Position numbers and translations under genes: made by a program
Assembly: GCA_019415945.1 (NCBI GenBank)
Contig: DXYF01000017.1
Location: 38,810 to 102,809 of the forward strand
From: Clostridiales bacterium
GTDB taxonomy: Bacteria > Bacillota > Clostridia > Oscillospirales > Acutalibacteraceae
DNA length: 64,000 nucleotides
Reading direction: 5' to 3'
Part shown: one piece after another, positions 1 through 8,716 of the stretch
Layout of the letters: each line of letters opens with the position of its first letter
Numbering within the stretch: position 1 is the first letter of the stretch
The notes under the pieces: generated by a model
What the model was told of the DNA's origin: nothing
What the model saw: the letters and a program-made list of their open reading frames with translations, nothing else
The model's database searches: none

Positions 1-2
1 TT

Positions 3-428
3 GAAAGCGGCTTGAACTGTTCACAGTCGGTTCTGCTTGCTTTTTGTGACGAACTCGGCTTTGACAGGGAAAGTGCAATGCTTATTGCCGCCCCTTTCGG
101 CGGAGGAATGGGAAGACTGCGTGAGGTCTGCGGAACGGTAAGCGGAATGTATATGGCACTGGGACTTGCATCACAGGGAAAATCGAAAACCGACCTTTAT
201 AAAGATGTGCAGGCTCTTGCGGATAAATTCAAGCAGGACAACGGTTCTGTAATCTGCCGCGAGCTTCTCGGCCTTCGCATCAAAGGCAAGGATTCTCCCA
301 TTCCCGAAGAGAGAACCGAATCCTATTACAAATCACGCCCCTGTTCGGAACTTTGCCGCTACGCCGCAGATTTGCTTGACGAGTTTTTGAAAAACAAAGG
401 AGTTTGCAATGAACAGCAAAGCAATTAA
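3..428 (+). CDS. C_GCAxxG_C_C family redox-type protein (5' end outside window)
   Basis: The reading frame is open to the left edge, so the N-terminus is missing; the visible part is about 141 residues. It carries the hallmark of the small C_GCAxxG_C_C family: NCSQSV, a cysteine in LAFCDELG, the glycine-rich FGGGMGRLREVCG followed by SGMYMALG, and a C-terminal PCSELCRYAADLLDEFL. The conserved cysteines suggest a redox-active or metal-binding protein; the biochemical function of the family is not established. It overlaps the start of the next gene by 20 bases, so the two are probably translationally coupled. Confidence 0.8.
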   Translation, partial: ESGLNCSQSVLLAFCDELGFDRESAMLIAAPFGGGMGRLREVCGTVSGMYMALGLASQGKSKTDLYKDVQALADKFKQDNGSVICRELLGLRIKGKDSPIPEERTESYYKSRPCSELCRYAADLLDEFLKNKGVCNEQQSN

Positions 429-1254
429 GCTTCTTGCTCTTGACCTTGACGGAACATCGCTCACAGACAGCAACACGCTCTCGCCCTCGGTAAAGCTTGC
501 TATAGAAAAGGCAGTGCAAAGCGGAATTGAGATTGTCGCCGCAAGCGGCAGACCGTACGCTTCAATGCCCGGCAGTATCCTTGAAATCGAGGGTATTAAC
601 TACGCCGTCACATCAAACGGTGCGGCTGTTCACGATAAAACAGGCAGGCGTGTCCGCTCATGTACAATGAAAGAAAGCGATGTGCAATCTATTCTCGAAA
701 TGACGGCAGAACACGACCTGATTTTTGAGGCGTTTGTGGAAGGACTTACCTACACGGACAAAAGGTATGTCGAAAACCCCAAAAAATACGGCTGCAGCGA
801 CGCCTATGTTGACTATGTAAGAGCGTCGCACGGTCATATTGAAGATATGAGAGCGTTCATAATAAATCACATAAATGAACTTGACAGCGTAGAAATCGTG
901 TGTACCGACAAAGCACTCAGAACTAAACTGAGAACACTTGCAGAAAAGAATTTAAGCGGTGTTTTCGTTACTTCGTCGTCGGAAAATTTTATTGAATTTA
1001 TGGACGAAGAGGCAACCAAAGGCAATGCGGTAGGCTGGGTTTGCAAAAACCTTGGCATAAGCCTTAATGAAACCTCTGCCTGCGGAAACGCCGACAACGA
1101 CGCCGATATGATAAAGCAATCGGGACTCGGTGCGGCGGTAGAAAACGCAACAAGGCTTTGTCTTGACTGTGCGGACATAATTGTCCCCTCTAACAACAAA
1201 AACGGCGTTGCACGGCTGATAGATATAATACTTGACCGAAACAAAAACGGCTGA
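409..1254 (+). CDS. Cof-type HAD-IIB family phosphatase
   Basis: This is a 281-residue haloacid-dehalogenase-superfamily hydrolase of the Cof/IIB type, which dephosphorylates small phosphorylated metabolites (sugar phosphates, FMN, pyridoxal phosphate) in the cytoplasm. Motif I DLDGT is at residues 12-16, motif II is in AASGRP, the lysine of motif III is in EATKGNAV and motif IV is GNADNDADM near residue 225. The large alpha/beta cap between motifs II and III and the total length fit the IIB subfamily. Substrate cannot be told from sequence. The start lies inside the preceding gene behind AAAGGAG. The stop codon sits inside the left arm of a terminator hairpin. Confidence 0.88.
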   Translation: MNSKAIKLLALDLDGTSLTDSNTLSPSVKLAIEKAVQSGIEIVAASGRPYASMPGSILEIEGINYAVTSNGAAVHDKTGRRVRSCTMKESDVQSILEMTAEHDLIFEAFVEGLTYTDKRYVENPKKYGCSDAYVDYVRASHGHIEDMRAFIINHINELDSVEIVCTDKALRTKLRTLAEKNLSGVFVTSSSENFIEFMDEEATKGNAVGWVCKNLGISLNETSACGNADNDADMIKQSGLGAAVENATRLCLDCADIIVPSNNKNGVARLIDIILDRNKNG

Positions 1255-1286
1255 CTTCACAAAAGGTCAGCCGTTGAGCTTTTTAT
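1246..1286 (+). terminator. Rho-independent terminator after the HAD gene
   Basis: A ten-base-pair stem AACGGCTGAC (1246-1255) / GTCAGCCGTT (1266-1275) is followed by a T-rich run. The left arm contains the HAD stop codon. It faces the end of the convergent TlpA-like gene at 1310. Confidence 0.75.
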
Positions 1287-1309
1287 TCGCTGTATTTTCG
1301 GTATCAGTA

Positions 1310-1882
1310 TTATTTTTCGGTTATCATCTCTATACCCTGCTCCAAATTATCGTAGCTTATCATACCAACGGCATAGGTAACAAAATTTCCGTCGCTGTCA
1401 ACGAAAAATGTCATCGGCAGTGAGCTTGCACCGTAGGTATAAGCGGCATTTCCCTCGGTGTCATACAGCACGGGAAATGTGTAACCCTCTTCATGTATAA
1501 ACTTTTTAGCCGCGTCAAGCGATTCACGGTCGCTCGTCGTCATATTTACCATTAAAAACTGAACATCTTCGTATTCTCTGAACGCAGTTTCAAAGTGCGG
1601 CATTTCCGACTTGCACGGAGGACACCAGCTCGCCCAAAAATTAACGACAACGGGCTTTCCTCTGTAATCCGACAATTTTACCGTGTTTCCGTTTTCGTCA
1701 ACCGCCTCAAAATCGGGTGCCGCATTGCTTGTTTCGCTTTGTGAGCCGCTCGGTTCTGTTTGAACACTTGTGATGTTTTGCGGGCTGTATTCGTCACTCA
1801 GCACCGTGTACAAATACGCCGCTCCTGCAAACAGCAGTACAAAAACCGCCGCTGCTATTATCCATAATTTGTTCTTTTTCAT
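1310..1882 (-). CDS. TlpA/ResA-like membrane-anchored thioredoxin-fold protein
   Basis: A 190-residue protein with one N-terminal membrane anchor (about residues 6-28), a Ser/Thr/Gln-rich linker and a thioredoxin-fold domain of the AhpC/TSA-Redoxin type with the active-site pair WCPPC (Cys87, Cys90). The cis-proline loop is SSLPMTFFVD. It is expected to act outside the membrane as a thiol-disulfide oxidoreductase, with reducing power from the CcdA-like protein encoded just upstream. There is no lipobox cysteine, so anchoring is by the helix. It is last in a minus-strand operon of rhodanese, ccdA and this gene. The exact target (cytochrome c maturation, sporulation or stress) cannot be told. 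Confidence 0.88.
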   Translation of the reverse strand: MKKNKLWIIAAAVFVLLFAGAAYLYTVLSDEYSPQNITSVQTEPSGSQSETSNAAPDFEAVDENGNTVKLSDYRGKPVVVNFWASWCPPCKSEMPHFETAFREYEDVQFLMVNMTTSDRESLDAAKKFIHEEGYTFPVLYDTEGNAAYTYGASSLPMTFFVDSDGNFVTYAVGMISYDNLEQGIEMITEK

Positions 1883-1918
1883 TTTCTTACACGCCTTTCA
1901 TGTGTTACTCCGTCTCGG

Positions 1919-2581
1919 TTATGACAGAAGCGAAAGCAGTCTGCCCAAAAGACCTGTCATCATCAGGATTCCGACAGCTACGAGAATTGAACCGCAGATT
2001 ATATTAATCACCCTGTAATTTCGTTTTATAAAGTTAAAGGCACTCTTTAGCTTTTCTATGAGCAAAGCACTTACAATAAAGGGAATTCCCAATCCCAAAG
2101 AGTAAACCAAAAGCATCAAAACACCCGTAATCGCCTGCCCCTGCTGTGACGCAAGCATAAGTGCAGAGCCTAAAAACGCCCCCACGCACGGCGTCCAGCC
2201 GATTGAAAACACCATTCCGAAAAGCATTGACGAAAAAAATCCAAGGCTGTCTTTTTTTACAGATTTGCTCATCCCCTTGAAAATTCCTATTTTAAACACT
2301 CCCAGAAATTCAAGACCGAACACCAGCACAACAAGACCTGTTACAATATTTACCGCCGTCTGATACCTGCTGACAAGACCTCCCAGCGTTCCTGCAAGAG
2401 CACCCATAAGCACAAAAACCAGCGTGAACCCCAGTACAAAACCGAGGGCGTTTTTAAGCGTTTTTGAAGCTGACTGCTCTCCTCCTCCCGCAAAATACGA
2501 AACATATACGGGAAGCATGGGCAAAAGACACGGTGAAATAAATGTTATAAACCCTTCCAAAAATGCAATAAAATACTGCAT
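1919..2581 (-). CDS. ccdA: CcdA/DsbD-like transmembrane electron carrier
   Basis: A 220-residue polytopic membrane protein with about six hydrophobic helices. Redox cysteines lie in FISPCLLPMLP (Cys18) and GWTPCVGAFLG (Cys132), the pair that carries electrons across the membrane in CcdA and the DsbD beta domain. It should take electrons from cytoplasmic thioredoxin and hand them to the extracellular TlpA-like partner encoded 36 bases downstream. The start follows AAGGAGG at seven-base spacing, ten bases after the rhodanese stop. Confidence 0.92.
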   Translation of the reverse strand: MQYFIAFLEGFITFISPCLLPMLPVYVSYFAGGGEQSASKTLKNALGFVLGFTLVFVLMGALAGTLGGLVSRYQTAVNIVTGLVVLVFGLEFLGVFKIGIFKGMSKSVKKDSLGFFSSMLFGMVFSIGWTPCVGAFLGSALMLASQQGQAITGVLMLLVYSLGLGIPFIVSALLIEKLKSAFNFIKRNYRVINIICGSILVAVGILMMTGLLGRLLSLLS

Positions 2582-2590
2582 ATTTCCTCC

Positions 2591-2911
2591 TTATACCGTT
2601 TGTCCCCTGTAGGAATTTATTCCGCCGATATTTTTCACCCTTGTATAGCCTTTTTCAGCAAGAAATTTCTCTGCTTCGGCACTTCTTGCTCCGCTTAGGC
2701 AGTGCACAAATATCGCCGTATCCCTGACGGGGATTTTTTCTTTTATAAAATCAAGCTCATCAAGCGGTAGATTCAGACTGCCCGGTATATGATAATCTTC
2801 ATACTCTTCTTCGGTGCGTACATCAAGCAAAACCGCGTTTTTTGTCTGCTTCCACTCTTCAACGCCCTTGTTTATATCTTTTAGAAAAAATAATCCTGAA
2901 AACATATTCAT
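2591..2911 (-). CDS. Single-domain rhodanese-like protein
   Basis: A 106-residue rhodanese homology domain. The N-terminal helix leads to VLLDVRTEEEYEDYHIPGS, the usual CH2A-type rhodanese motif, and the active-site loop CLSGARS starts at Cys71. Members transfer sulfane sulfur or sense persulfides. It is the first gene of the operon with ccdA and the TlpA-like gene, so a part in sulfur or thiol redox balance is a reasonable inference. A TATAAT-like -10 (complement of 2936-2941) lies upstream on the minus strand, but I see no good -35. Confidence 0.88.
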   Translation of the reverse strand: MNMFSGLFFLKDINKGVEEWKQTKNAVLLDVRTEEEYEDYHIPGSLNLPLDELDFIKEKIPVRDTAIFVHCLSGARSAEAEKFLAEKGYTRVKNIGGINSYRGQTV

Positions 2912-3036
2912 TCCGCCTTTATTATCGTTTTGTGATTATATTTTACCCGTTTTAATAAATAATTCCGTGACTTAATCACAAAACACGGCTTCTATATAAA
3001 ATAAAATATATTTAGCTTTTTAAAACCGATTAAAAC

Positions 3037-3071
3037 CAAAAAAGGGCGGCAGAAAGTTAAATCTGCCGTCC
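3037..3071 (-). terminator. Terminator after the minus-strand lipoprotein gene
   Basis: On the minus strand GGACGGCAGA (3071-3062) pairs with TCTGCCGCCC (3053-3044), with one G-T pair, and is followed by a T run (3043-3038). It lies 40 bases past the lipoprotein stop codon. The rest of the 2912-3112 gap is AT-rich without an obvious gene. Confidence 0.75.
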
Positions 3072-3112
3072 GTATATGCTTTTATTCACTCTGACCGCCA
3101 AAGCTCAAGGCC

Positions 3113-3907
3113 TTATAAAAGCTCGCTTACATCAATGCGTTCATAAGAAAAACCGTTTAAGGTCAAAGTATCTCCGTCAACCTTGTAGTCGTACTCGTCG
3201 GACATTTCGCCCTCCATGCTGTACTCGGCTGTCAGGACAGAATTTTCTGCCGAATATGCGGCATATGTGAACATTGTGTTGTACTGATTTTGATACATCA
3301 AACCGCTTTCGTCAAAATAAAAATACTCTTCGTCCTCCGACTTCCATGCACCGACCAAATTTTCATCGACCTTTGTGCCATCAAGCTCGGGGCGGCAGTT
3401 AAAGTTTTCAATTCTCTGCATTGTAAGCTGTGAATTATCGTCGGTTTTTGTCAGTGTAATTTCTGACTTGTCATCGGTTATGCTGTAGGTGTACTCACCG
3501 TTAATGCCGAACAGCATTTGCGATGTAAAGGTTTTTTTGCCGTTTTCTTCTTTTATTTCATACTTTGCGTAATAGCCCGTGTTGTCAATCGTCAACGCCG
3601 CCTTGCTCTCACCGTTAAAACAAAACGCAAAGTTTTCAAACTGTGAGCCTGTACCGTCAACTATTTTCCATGCACCGACAAACTCATCTCCGTCCTCATA
3701 AACGCTTGCAAACGGCAGCTCGCTTTCGCCAAAGCTTAACTCTGTGCTGTTTTTCTCGGATGATGACTGAGTATCGGACTGAGCGGCTTGAGTTGTTTTG
3801 CTCGTTTGGCTTGTATTGCCTGACGAATTTTCGCCATCGTCGCCGCAGCCCGACAAAAGAGCCGTAACGGCAAGCAGCAAAGCCATAACAATATATATTT
3901 TTTTCAT
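3113..3907 (-). CDS. Lipoprotein of unknown function
   Basis: A 264-residue predicted lipoprotein. The start MKKIYIVMALL is chosen because GGAGG stands eight bases before it; an upstream in-frame ATG lacks such a site. The signal peptide ends in a lipobox LLSGCGDD, followed by a Ser/Gln/Thr-rich linker. The mature part appears to hold two related lipocalin-like or DUF-type beta-rich units: FVGAWKIVDG and LVGAWKSEDE introduce similar stretches that end in beta-rich text. No catalytic motif is visible. It is likely anchored on the outer face of the membrane; function unknown. Confidence 0.8.
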   Translation of the reverse strand: MKKIYIVMALLLAVTALLSGCGDDGENSSGNTSQTSKTTQAAQSDTQSSSEKNSTELSFGESELPFASVYEDGDEFVGAWKIVDGTGSQFENFAFCFNGESKAALTIDNTGYYAKYEIKEENGKKTFTSQMLFGINGEYTYSITDDKSEITLTKTDDNSQLTMQRIENFNCRPELDGTKVDENLVGAWKSEDEEYFYFDESGLMYQNQYNTMFTYAAYSAENSVLTAEYSMEGEMSDEYDYKVDGDTLTLNGFSYERIDVSELL

Positions 3908-4040
3908 AATAAGTATCCTCCGAACAGTTTTGCAATACGGCACAAACCCGACCTGCGGGAAAATACCGATAAAATAATTTTATATTTTAAATACCCCGAT
4001 GTCAACCCAAAAAATTATTGTATAAAATTTAATTTTTTTA

Positions 4041-4069
4041 TTGCGTAAACACAAGCTATTTGATATAAT
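4041..4069 (+). promoter_or_regulatory. guaB promoter
   Basis: TTGCGT (4041-4046), a 17-base spacer and a perfect TATAAT (4064-4069) stand 51 bases before the guaB start. I see no guanine or other purine riboswitch in the short leader. Confidence 0.7.
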
Positions 4070-4119
4070 AAAAGTTAATAAATTAGAGATTTAAAAAATT
4101 TGTAAGATGGAGGAGAATT

Positions 4120-5601
4120 ATGCTGAATACTAACTATAATGAAAAATTCGGCAAGGAAGGACTTACCTTTGACGATGTTCTTCTTATACCGGGTGAATCT
4201 GATATTGAGCCTAAAAATGTTGATGTTTCAACGCACCTTACCAAAACCATTAAACTCAACACGCCTCTGATGACAGCCGCTATGGATACTGTTACCGAAA
4301 CTGCAATGGCTATTGCAATCGCAAGAGAAGGCGGCGTCGGCATTATTCATAAAAATATGTCAATAGAGCGACAGGCAGATCAGGTTGACAGAGTAAAAAG
4401 AAGTGAAAACGGCGTTATTGTAAATCCGTTTTTCCTCTCACCCGAAAACACGGTAAGAGATGCAGACCAGCTTATGGGTAAATACAAGATTTCGGGTGTG
4501 CCTATCTGCAAAGACGGCAAGCTTGTCGGTATCATCACAAACCGTGACCTCCGCTTTATGACAGGGGCAGATTTTGCACAGCCTATTTCAGCTGTTATGA
4601 CTCACGAAAACCTTGTTACCGCTCCCGTCGGAACTACGCTCAAACAGGCTCAGGAGATTCTTCGCAAGCACAGAATTGAAAAATTGCCTATCGTCGGAAA
4701 CGACGGAAGCCTTAAAGGTCTTATTACAATAAAAGATATAGAAAAAAGCGTTCAGTATCCTAACTCTGCCCGTGACGACAAGGGCAGACTCATCTGCGGT
4801 GCGGCAATCGGTGCAACCGCCGATGTACTCGACAGAGTGGCGGCTCTTGTAGAAGCACAGGTCGATGTTGTTGTTCTTGACTCGGCTCACGGTCACAACT
4901 CAAATGTTGTAAACTCGGTTGAAAAAGTTAAAAAGGCTTATCCTAACCTTCCTCTTGTTGCAGGCAACATCGCAACAGCAGAGGCTGCAAAGGCTCTTAT
5001 TGACGCCGGTGCGGACGCAATTAAGGTAGGTATCGGACCCGGCTCAATCTGCACAACGAGAATTGTTGCAGGAATCGGTGTTCCGCAGATCACTGCTATT
5101 TATGATGCAGCAAGCGAGGCTGCAAAATACTCAATCCCGATAATCGCAGACGGCGGCATCAAGTACAGCGGCGACATCGTAAAGGCTCTTGCCGCAGGCG
5201 GCAATGTTGTTATGGTCGGCTCACTTGTTGCAGGCTGCGAGGAAAGTCCGGGAGAAAACGAAATCTATCAGGGCAGACAGTTCAAGGTTTACAGAGGAAT
5301 GGGAAGCCTCGGAGCAATGGGCAAGGGCAGTGCTGACAGATACTTCCAGGCAAGCAACAACAAGTATGTTCCCGAGGGCGTAGAAGGAAGAGTACCGTAC
5401 AAGGGTATGCTTTCCGACACTATATATCAGCTTATGGGCGGCTTGCGTGCAGGCATGGGTTATACAGGCTGTGCTACTATCGAAGAGCTTCACAGCAAGG
5501 CAAGATTTGTACAGATTTCAGGTGCAGGTCTGCGTGAGAGCCATCCGCACGATATTCAGATTACAAAAGAAGCTCCCAACTACTCATACAACTGCAACTG
5601 A
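4120..5601 (+). CDS. guaB: Inosine-5'-monophosphate dehydrogenase
   Basis: A 493-residue enzyme that oxidises IMP to XMP with NAD+, the first committed step to GMP, in the cytoplasm. The catalytic barrel is split by a pair of CBS domains (about residues 100-215). The catalytic loop GPGSICTTR places the nucleophile at Cys311, and the mobile flap region includes RGMGSLGAM. Length matches bacterial IMPDH. The start follows a strong GGAGG. It is monocistronic: its own promoter lies upstream and a hairpin separates it from glucokinase. Confidence 0.98.
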   Translation: MLNTNYNEKFGKEGLTFDDVLLIPGESDIEPKNVDVSTHLTKTIKLNTPLMTAAMDTVTETAMAIAIAREGGVGIIHKNMSIERQADQVDRVKRSENGVIVNPFFLSPENTVRDADQLMGKYKISGVPICKDGKLVGIITNRDLRFMTGADFAQPISAVMTHENLVTAPVGTTLKQAQEILRKHRIEKLPIVGNDGSLKGLITIKDIEKSVQYPNSARDDKGRLICGAAIGATADVLDRVAALVEAQVDVVVLDSAHGHNSNVVNSVEKVKKAYPNLPLVAGNIATAEAAKALIDAGADAIKVGIGPGSICTTRIVAGIGVPQITAIYDAASEAAKYSIPIIADGGIKYSGDIVKALAAGGNVVMVGSLVAGCEESPGENEIYQGRQFKVYRGMGSLGAMGKGSADRYFQASNNKYVPEGVEGRVPYKGMLSDTIYQLMGGLRAGMGYTGCATIEELHSKARFVQISGAGLRESHPHDIQITKEAPNYSYNCN

Positions 5602-5671
5602 CCGTAAGTTATTTTTATACAGGATTTTGCATACAGTCAAATTGTAAAAGTAAAATAAAAGATTAAATTTC

Positions 5672-5706
5672 AGCCAAGCTGATGCGTATAAATTCAGCTT
5701 GGCTTA
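5672..5706 (+). terminator. Hairpin after guaB, probable terminator
   Basis: An 11-base-pair perfect stem AGCCAAGCTGA (5672-5682) / TCAGCTTGGCT (5694-5704) with an 11-base loop. The tail is only moderately T-rich, so termination may be partial and allow read-through into the kinase gene. Confidence 0.6.
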
Positions 5707-5742
5707 TTAAAATAAAAATAATACTGTAAAGGGTGTGCTCAA

Positions 5743-6693
5743 ATGTACAGACTCGGAATTGACCTCGGCGGAACAAACATTGTAGCCGGCGTAGTTGACG
5801 AGGACTACAAAATTATTTCCAAGGCGTCCTGCAAAACAGCAGTTCCCCGCCCCGAAAGCGAAATTTGCGACAGCATGGCGGAGGTTGCACAAAAGGCAAT
5901 AGAAAAAGCAAAGCTTACTATGGATGATATTGACTCAATCGGTATCGGTGTTCCGGGTGCAGTAAACCCAAAAACAGGCGTTATCGAGTATTCGGCAAAT
6001 CTTTTCTTCCATAACTGGGAAGTTGTAGAAATGATGGAGGAGCGACTCGGCAAAAAAGTACGAATCGAAAACGACGCAAATGCCGCCGCTTTGGGCGAAT
6101 ATCTTGCAGGCAGTGCAAAGGGTGCAAAGAGTGCAGTTGCAATTACACTCGGCACAGGCGTCGGCGGAGGAATTATCATAAACGGGAAAATCTACAGCGG
6201 TTCTAACTTTGCAGGTGCCGAGCTCGGTCACATGGTTATTGTAAAGGACGGCAAGGAATGTGCCTGCGGAAGAAGAGGCTGTTGGGAAACCTACGCTTCG
6301 GCAACAGGTCTTATTAACCTGACAAAGCAGAAAATTCTCTCCGAAAAGCTTGAATTCAGCTATATGCTTAAGCTGTGTGACGGCGACATAAACAAGGTAA
6401 GCGGAAGAACCGCTTTTGACGCAATGCGTGACGGCGACCCGACCGCAAGAGCAGTAGTTGAGGAGTATATCAGCTATCTTTCATGCGGACTTGTCAATAT
6501 TATTAACATCTTCCAACCCGATGTACTTTGTATCGGCGGAGGAATTTCAAACGAGGGCGAAAATCTGCTCGCTCCCGTCCGTGCATATGTTGAGCGTGAA
6601 CGCTATACAAAGCACAACGACAAGCAAACCTTAATTTGCACCTGTACTCTCGGCAACGACGCAGGCATTATCGGTGCCGCATATCTCGATTAA
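5743..6693 (+). CDS. glk: ROK-family glucokinase
   Basis: A 316-residue sugar kinase of the ROK family that phosphorylates glucose with ATP in the cytoplasm. The phosphate-binding DLGGTN is at residues 6-11, the sugar-binding and catalytic region is ENDANAAALGE, then LGTGVGGG, and the ROK zinc-binding signature is CACGRRGCWETYAS. Length matches Gram-positive glucokinases. In this window it fits the alpha-glucan route (GH13, MalQ, GlgP), which releases glucose. Another hexose such as ManNAc as substrate cannot be excluded. Confidence 0.93.
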   Translation: MYRLGIDLGGTNIVAGVVDEDYKIISKASCKTAVPRPESEICDSMAEVAQKAIEKAKLTMDDIDSIGIGVPGAVNPKTGVIEYSANLFFHNWEVVEMMEERLGKKVRIENDANAAALGEYLAGSAKGAKSAVAITLGTGVGGGIIINGKIYSGSNFAGAELGHMVIVKDGKECACGRRGCWETYASATGLINLTKQKILSEKLEFSYMLKLCDGDINKVSGRTAFDAMRDGDPTARAVVEEYISYLSCGLVNIINIFQPDVLCIGGGISNEGENLLAPVRAYVERERYTKHNDKQTLICTCTLGNDAGIIGAAYLD

Positions 6694-6821
6694 CGGCGTT
6701 ATCATCGGTCAACAAACCTTGCGTAATCCTATTGACCGCAACAAAGCAGCTGTTCGCGTTTATATATAGGAATTTAAAAAATTAAATGCTGACTGCTTTT
6801 TAAATTAATTGCAAGAAAATA

Positions 6822-6850
6822 ACGGGACGGATTTTTCCGTCCCGTTTGAC
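6822..6850 (+). terminator. Terminator after glucokinase
   Basis: Perfect ten-base-pair stem ACGGGACGGA (6822-6831) / TCCGTCCCGT (6836-6845) with a TTTT loop, then TTGACTTT. Confidence 0.8.
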
Positions 6851-6915
6851 TTTATTTCATTATTTTAATTTTTGCAGCACAAAAAATACAATATTTTTAT
6901 TTTTTAGAATTATCA

Positions 6916-6944
6916 TTGACATTTTTTGCTATGTATGATAAACT
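6916..6944 (+). promoter_or_regulatory. Promoter of the surface protein gene
   Basis: Perfect TTGACA (6916-6921), 17-base spacer, TAAACT (6939-6944). Transcription would begin near 6951, which excludes the upstream in-frame ATG codons at 6926 and 6935 as start sites. Confidence 0.72.
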
Positions 6945-6979
6945 TAGTACAAATCATACATAAAATGATGAGGATGTTT

Positions 6980-8458
6980 ATGTTAAAATTATCACGCAGT
7001 GTATTATGCACCCTGCTTGCGGCTTTGCTCATGTGTGCAGCTGTCGTTTCCGCCGGAGCATATTCGGAGCTTGATGACGATTATTGGTACACAATAACAG
7101 ACGAAAGCGGAGAATCTGTTGATGAAGGCTATCTGTGGCCGTATGAGGGTTCCGAACCTTCAGTTTTGAGTGAGTATTCATACGGTTTGACTCCCGGAAT
7201 CTACACCGTTTCGGTAATGAATGAAACGACCGGAGAAGATTGTGCTTCTACCGAATGGATCTTTGCAAGCGAGGATGCCGACGCTTGTACCGATATTTTG
7301 GTAAGCTACGACACCGCAACAGGCGAACTGATTGTTGAAAATTTAGGTAATTCAGAAACACTTGAATCCATGTACACATACACCGTTACTGACAGCAACG
7401 GCAAAGTGTTTGACAGCGGTTATCTTTCTTACGATTACTTTGAAAAAGATTATCCGTTCTATACCTATGTCAGTGCACTTGCACAGGGCACATACACAAT
7501 AACGGTTACTGATGCTGAAACCGAGCAAGAGTGTGCGTCGGTTGAGTGGACATACTCAGATGATCTGCCCGATTATTATCAGGACATTTTAATCAGCTAC
7601 AACTCACAGTTAAACGATATTAAGATCGAAAAAATTGATGACAGCTATTATATTGACCCTGCAAATTTCCGCTACTCCTACAGCATTAAGGACAGCGACG
7701 GCTTTGAAGTAGACAGCGACTGTTTGTGGTATGATGAAGAACAAACCGATTATCCGTACGCAAATATATCGGGTGCACTTGAGCAGGGCAACTATACTGT
7801 TGAGATAATCGACAATACTGACGAATCTGTCGTTGCTTCCACAGTTTTCAGCTTTACTTCAAGCGACTATTATGAATACGGCTTTGTTTATATTTTGTAC
7901 AATCCCGATACAAATGAAATTATAGTTGATACTCCCGATGATCCGGATACAGAAAACCTTGTTATGCTGTTTGTTGAAAACGCTGATACCGAGGAACTTG
8001 TTTTCACAGATCTTATGGATCAGTACGACGAAGACGGCGATGTGTTCTATTCTCTTGTAAGCGACCTTGGTGCAGGCAACTACAATTTTTATGTAGTTTC
8101 GGACGGCGGCTATGTAACTCAAACAAGCTGGGAGTGTGTTCCCGCTGACGGCAAATCTGCCGATGTTGAGGTATTCTTCACTATTTCATCTGACGAAATA
8201 GTTGTAAGTGCTTTGGAAGATGAAGACATCACAGAACCCACTGATCCGACTGATTCCGAAGACAAGACAGAGCCGACAAAGGATACAAAGCCCACCGAGC
8301 AGAACAGCACTTCATCAAACGGTGCAACAAAAGACACTGCTTCGGGCGGAGCTGTTCAGACAGGCGGCAATTCATACGCAGCAGTAATGCTTGTGTTATT
8401 GTCAGCGGCTTGTGTGTTTGTTTTGTTTGCACGCAGAAAATCTGAACTTAACAAATAA
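6980..8458 (+). CDS. Secreted repeat protein with sorting-signal-like C-terminus
   Basis: A 492-residue exported protein. The start at 6980 follows GAGG at six bases and lies downstream of the promoter; it opens a signal peptide (MLKLSRSVLCTLLAALL... ending near SAGAYS). The mature part has at least three imperfect acidic, Tyr-rich repeats of about 100 residues. Each has a beta-strand core such as YTYTVTDSNGKVFDSGYLSY and a closing strand with ALAQGTYTITV or LEQGNYTVEI; a fourth diverged unit follows. Then come a Thr/Pro/Asp/Glu-rich spacer, a short VQTGG motif, a hydrophobic helix and ARRKSELNK, which resembles a sortase-type or membrane-anchor tail although the motif is not a classical LPXTG. 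Probable cell-surface protein; ligand unknown. Confidence 0.82.
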   Translation: MLKLSRSVLCTLLAALLMCAAVVSAGAYSELDDDYWYTITDESGESVDEGYLWPYEGSEPSVLSEYSYGLTPGIYTVSVMNETTGEDCASTEWIFASEDADACTDILVSYDTATGELIVENLGNSETLESMYTYTVTDSNGKVFDSGYLSYDYFEKDYPFYTYVSALAQGTYTITVTDAETEQECASVEWTYSDDLPDYYQDILISYNSQLNDIKIEKIDDSYYIDPANFRYSYSIKDSDGFEVDSDCLWYDEEQTDYPYANISGALEQGNYTVEIIDNTDESVVASTVFSFTSSDYYEYGFVYILYNPDTNEIIVDTPDDPDTENLVMLFVENADTEELVFTDLMDQYDEDGDVFYSLVSDLGAGNYNFYVVSDGGYVTQTSWECVPADGKSADVEVFFTISSDEIVVSALEDEDITEPTDPTDSEDKTEPTKDTKPTEQNSTSSNGATKDTASGGAVQTGGNSYAAVMLVLLSAACVFVLFARRKSELNK

Positions 8459-8537
8459 TTAGGATAAGAATTACACAATTTTTTATTAAACAGATTTACT
8501 CTTTGTTTAGTTAATTATATGTTATTTGTTGCAAAGG

Positions 8538-8572
8538 AAAAGCGGCAGCCTCGGCTGTCGCTTTTTCTTTTG
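8538..8572 (+). terminator. Terminator after the surface protein gene
   Basis: Stem AAAAGCGGCAGCC / GGCTGTCGCTTTT with a two- to three-base loop and one G-T pair, followed by a T-rich tail. The rest of the gap to 8716 is AT-rich with no gene visible. Confidence 0.75.
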
Positions 8573-8716
8573 CTGTAATTTGATGTTATATTAAACAGTA
8601 AATTAAAATGTTTTTAACTTTTTATTGCCGTCAGCAAAATACAATCATATATCAAAATATGAAGTATAATTTTATGCAGTAAAATCAACTAAAAAAGAAA
8701 AATTCGAAAAACGCTT

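Noticed and set aside
867..1244. Long minus-strand frame opposite the HAD gene
   Set aside because: Antisense shadow of a gene with clear HAD motifs; no ribosome site or family match.
2967..2980. GTGACTTAATCACA dyad upstream of the rhodanese operon, like a CRP/FNR or Rex site
   Set aside because: Central spacing does not fit the known sites and only one copy is seen; not enough support.
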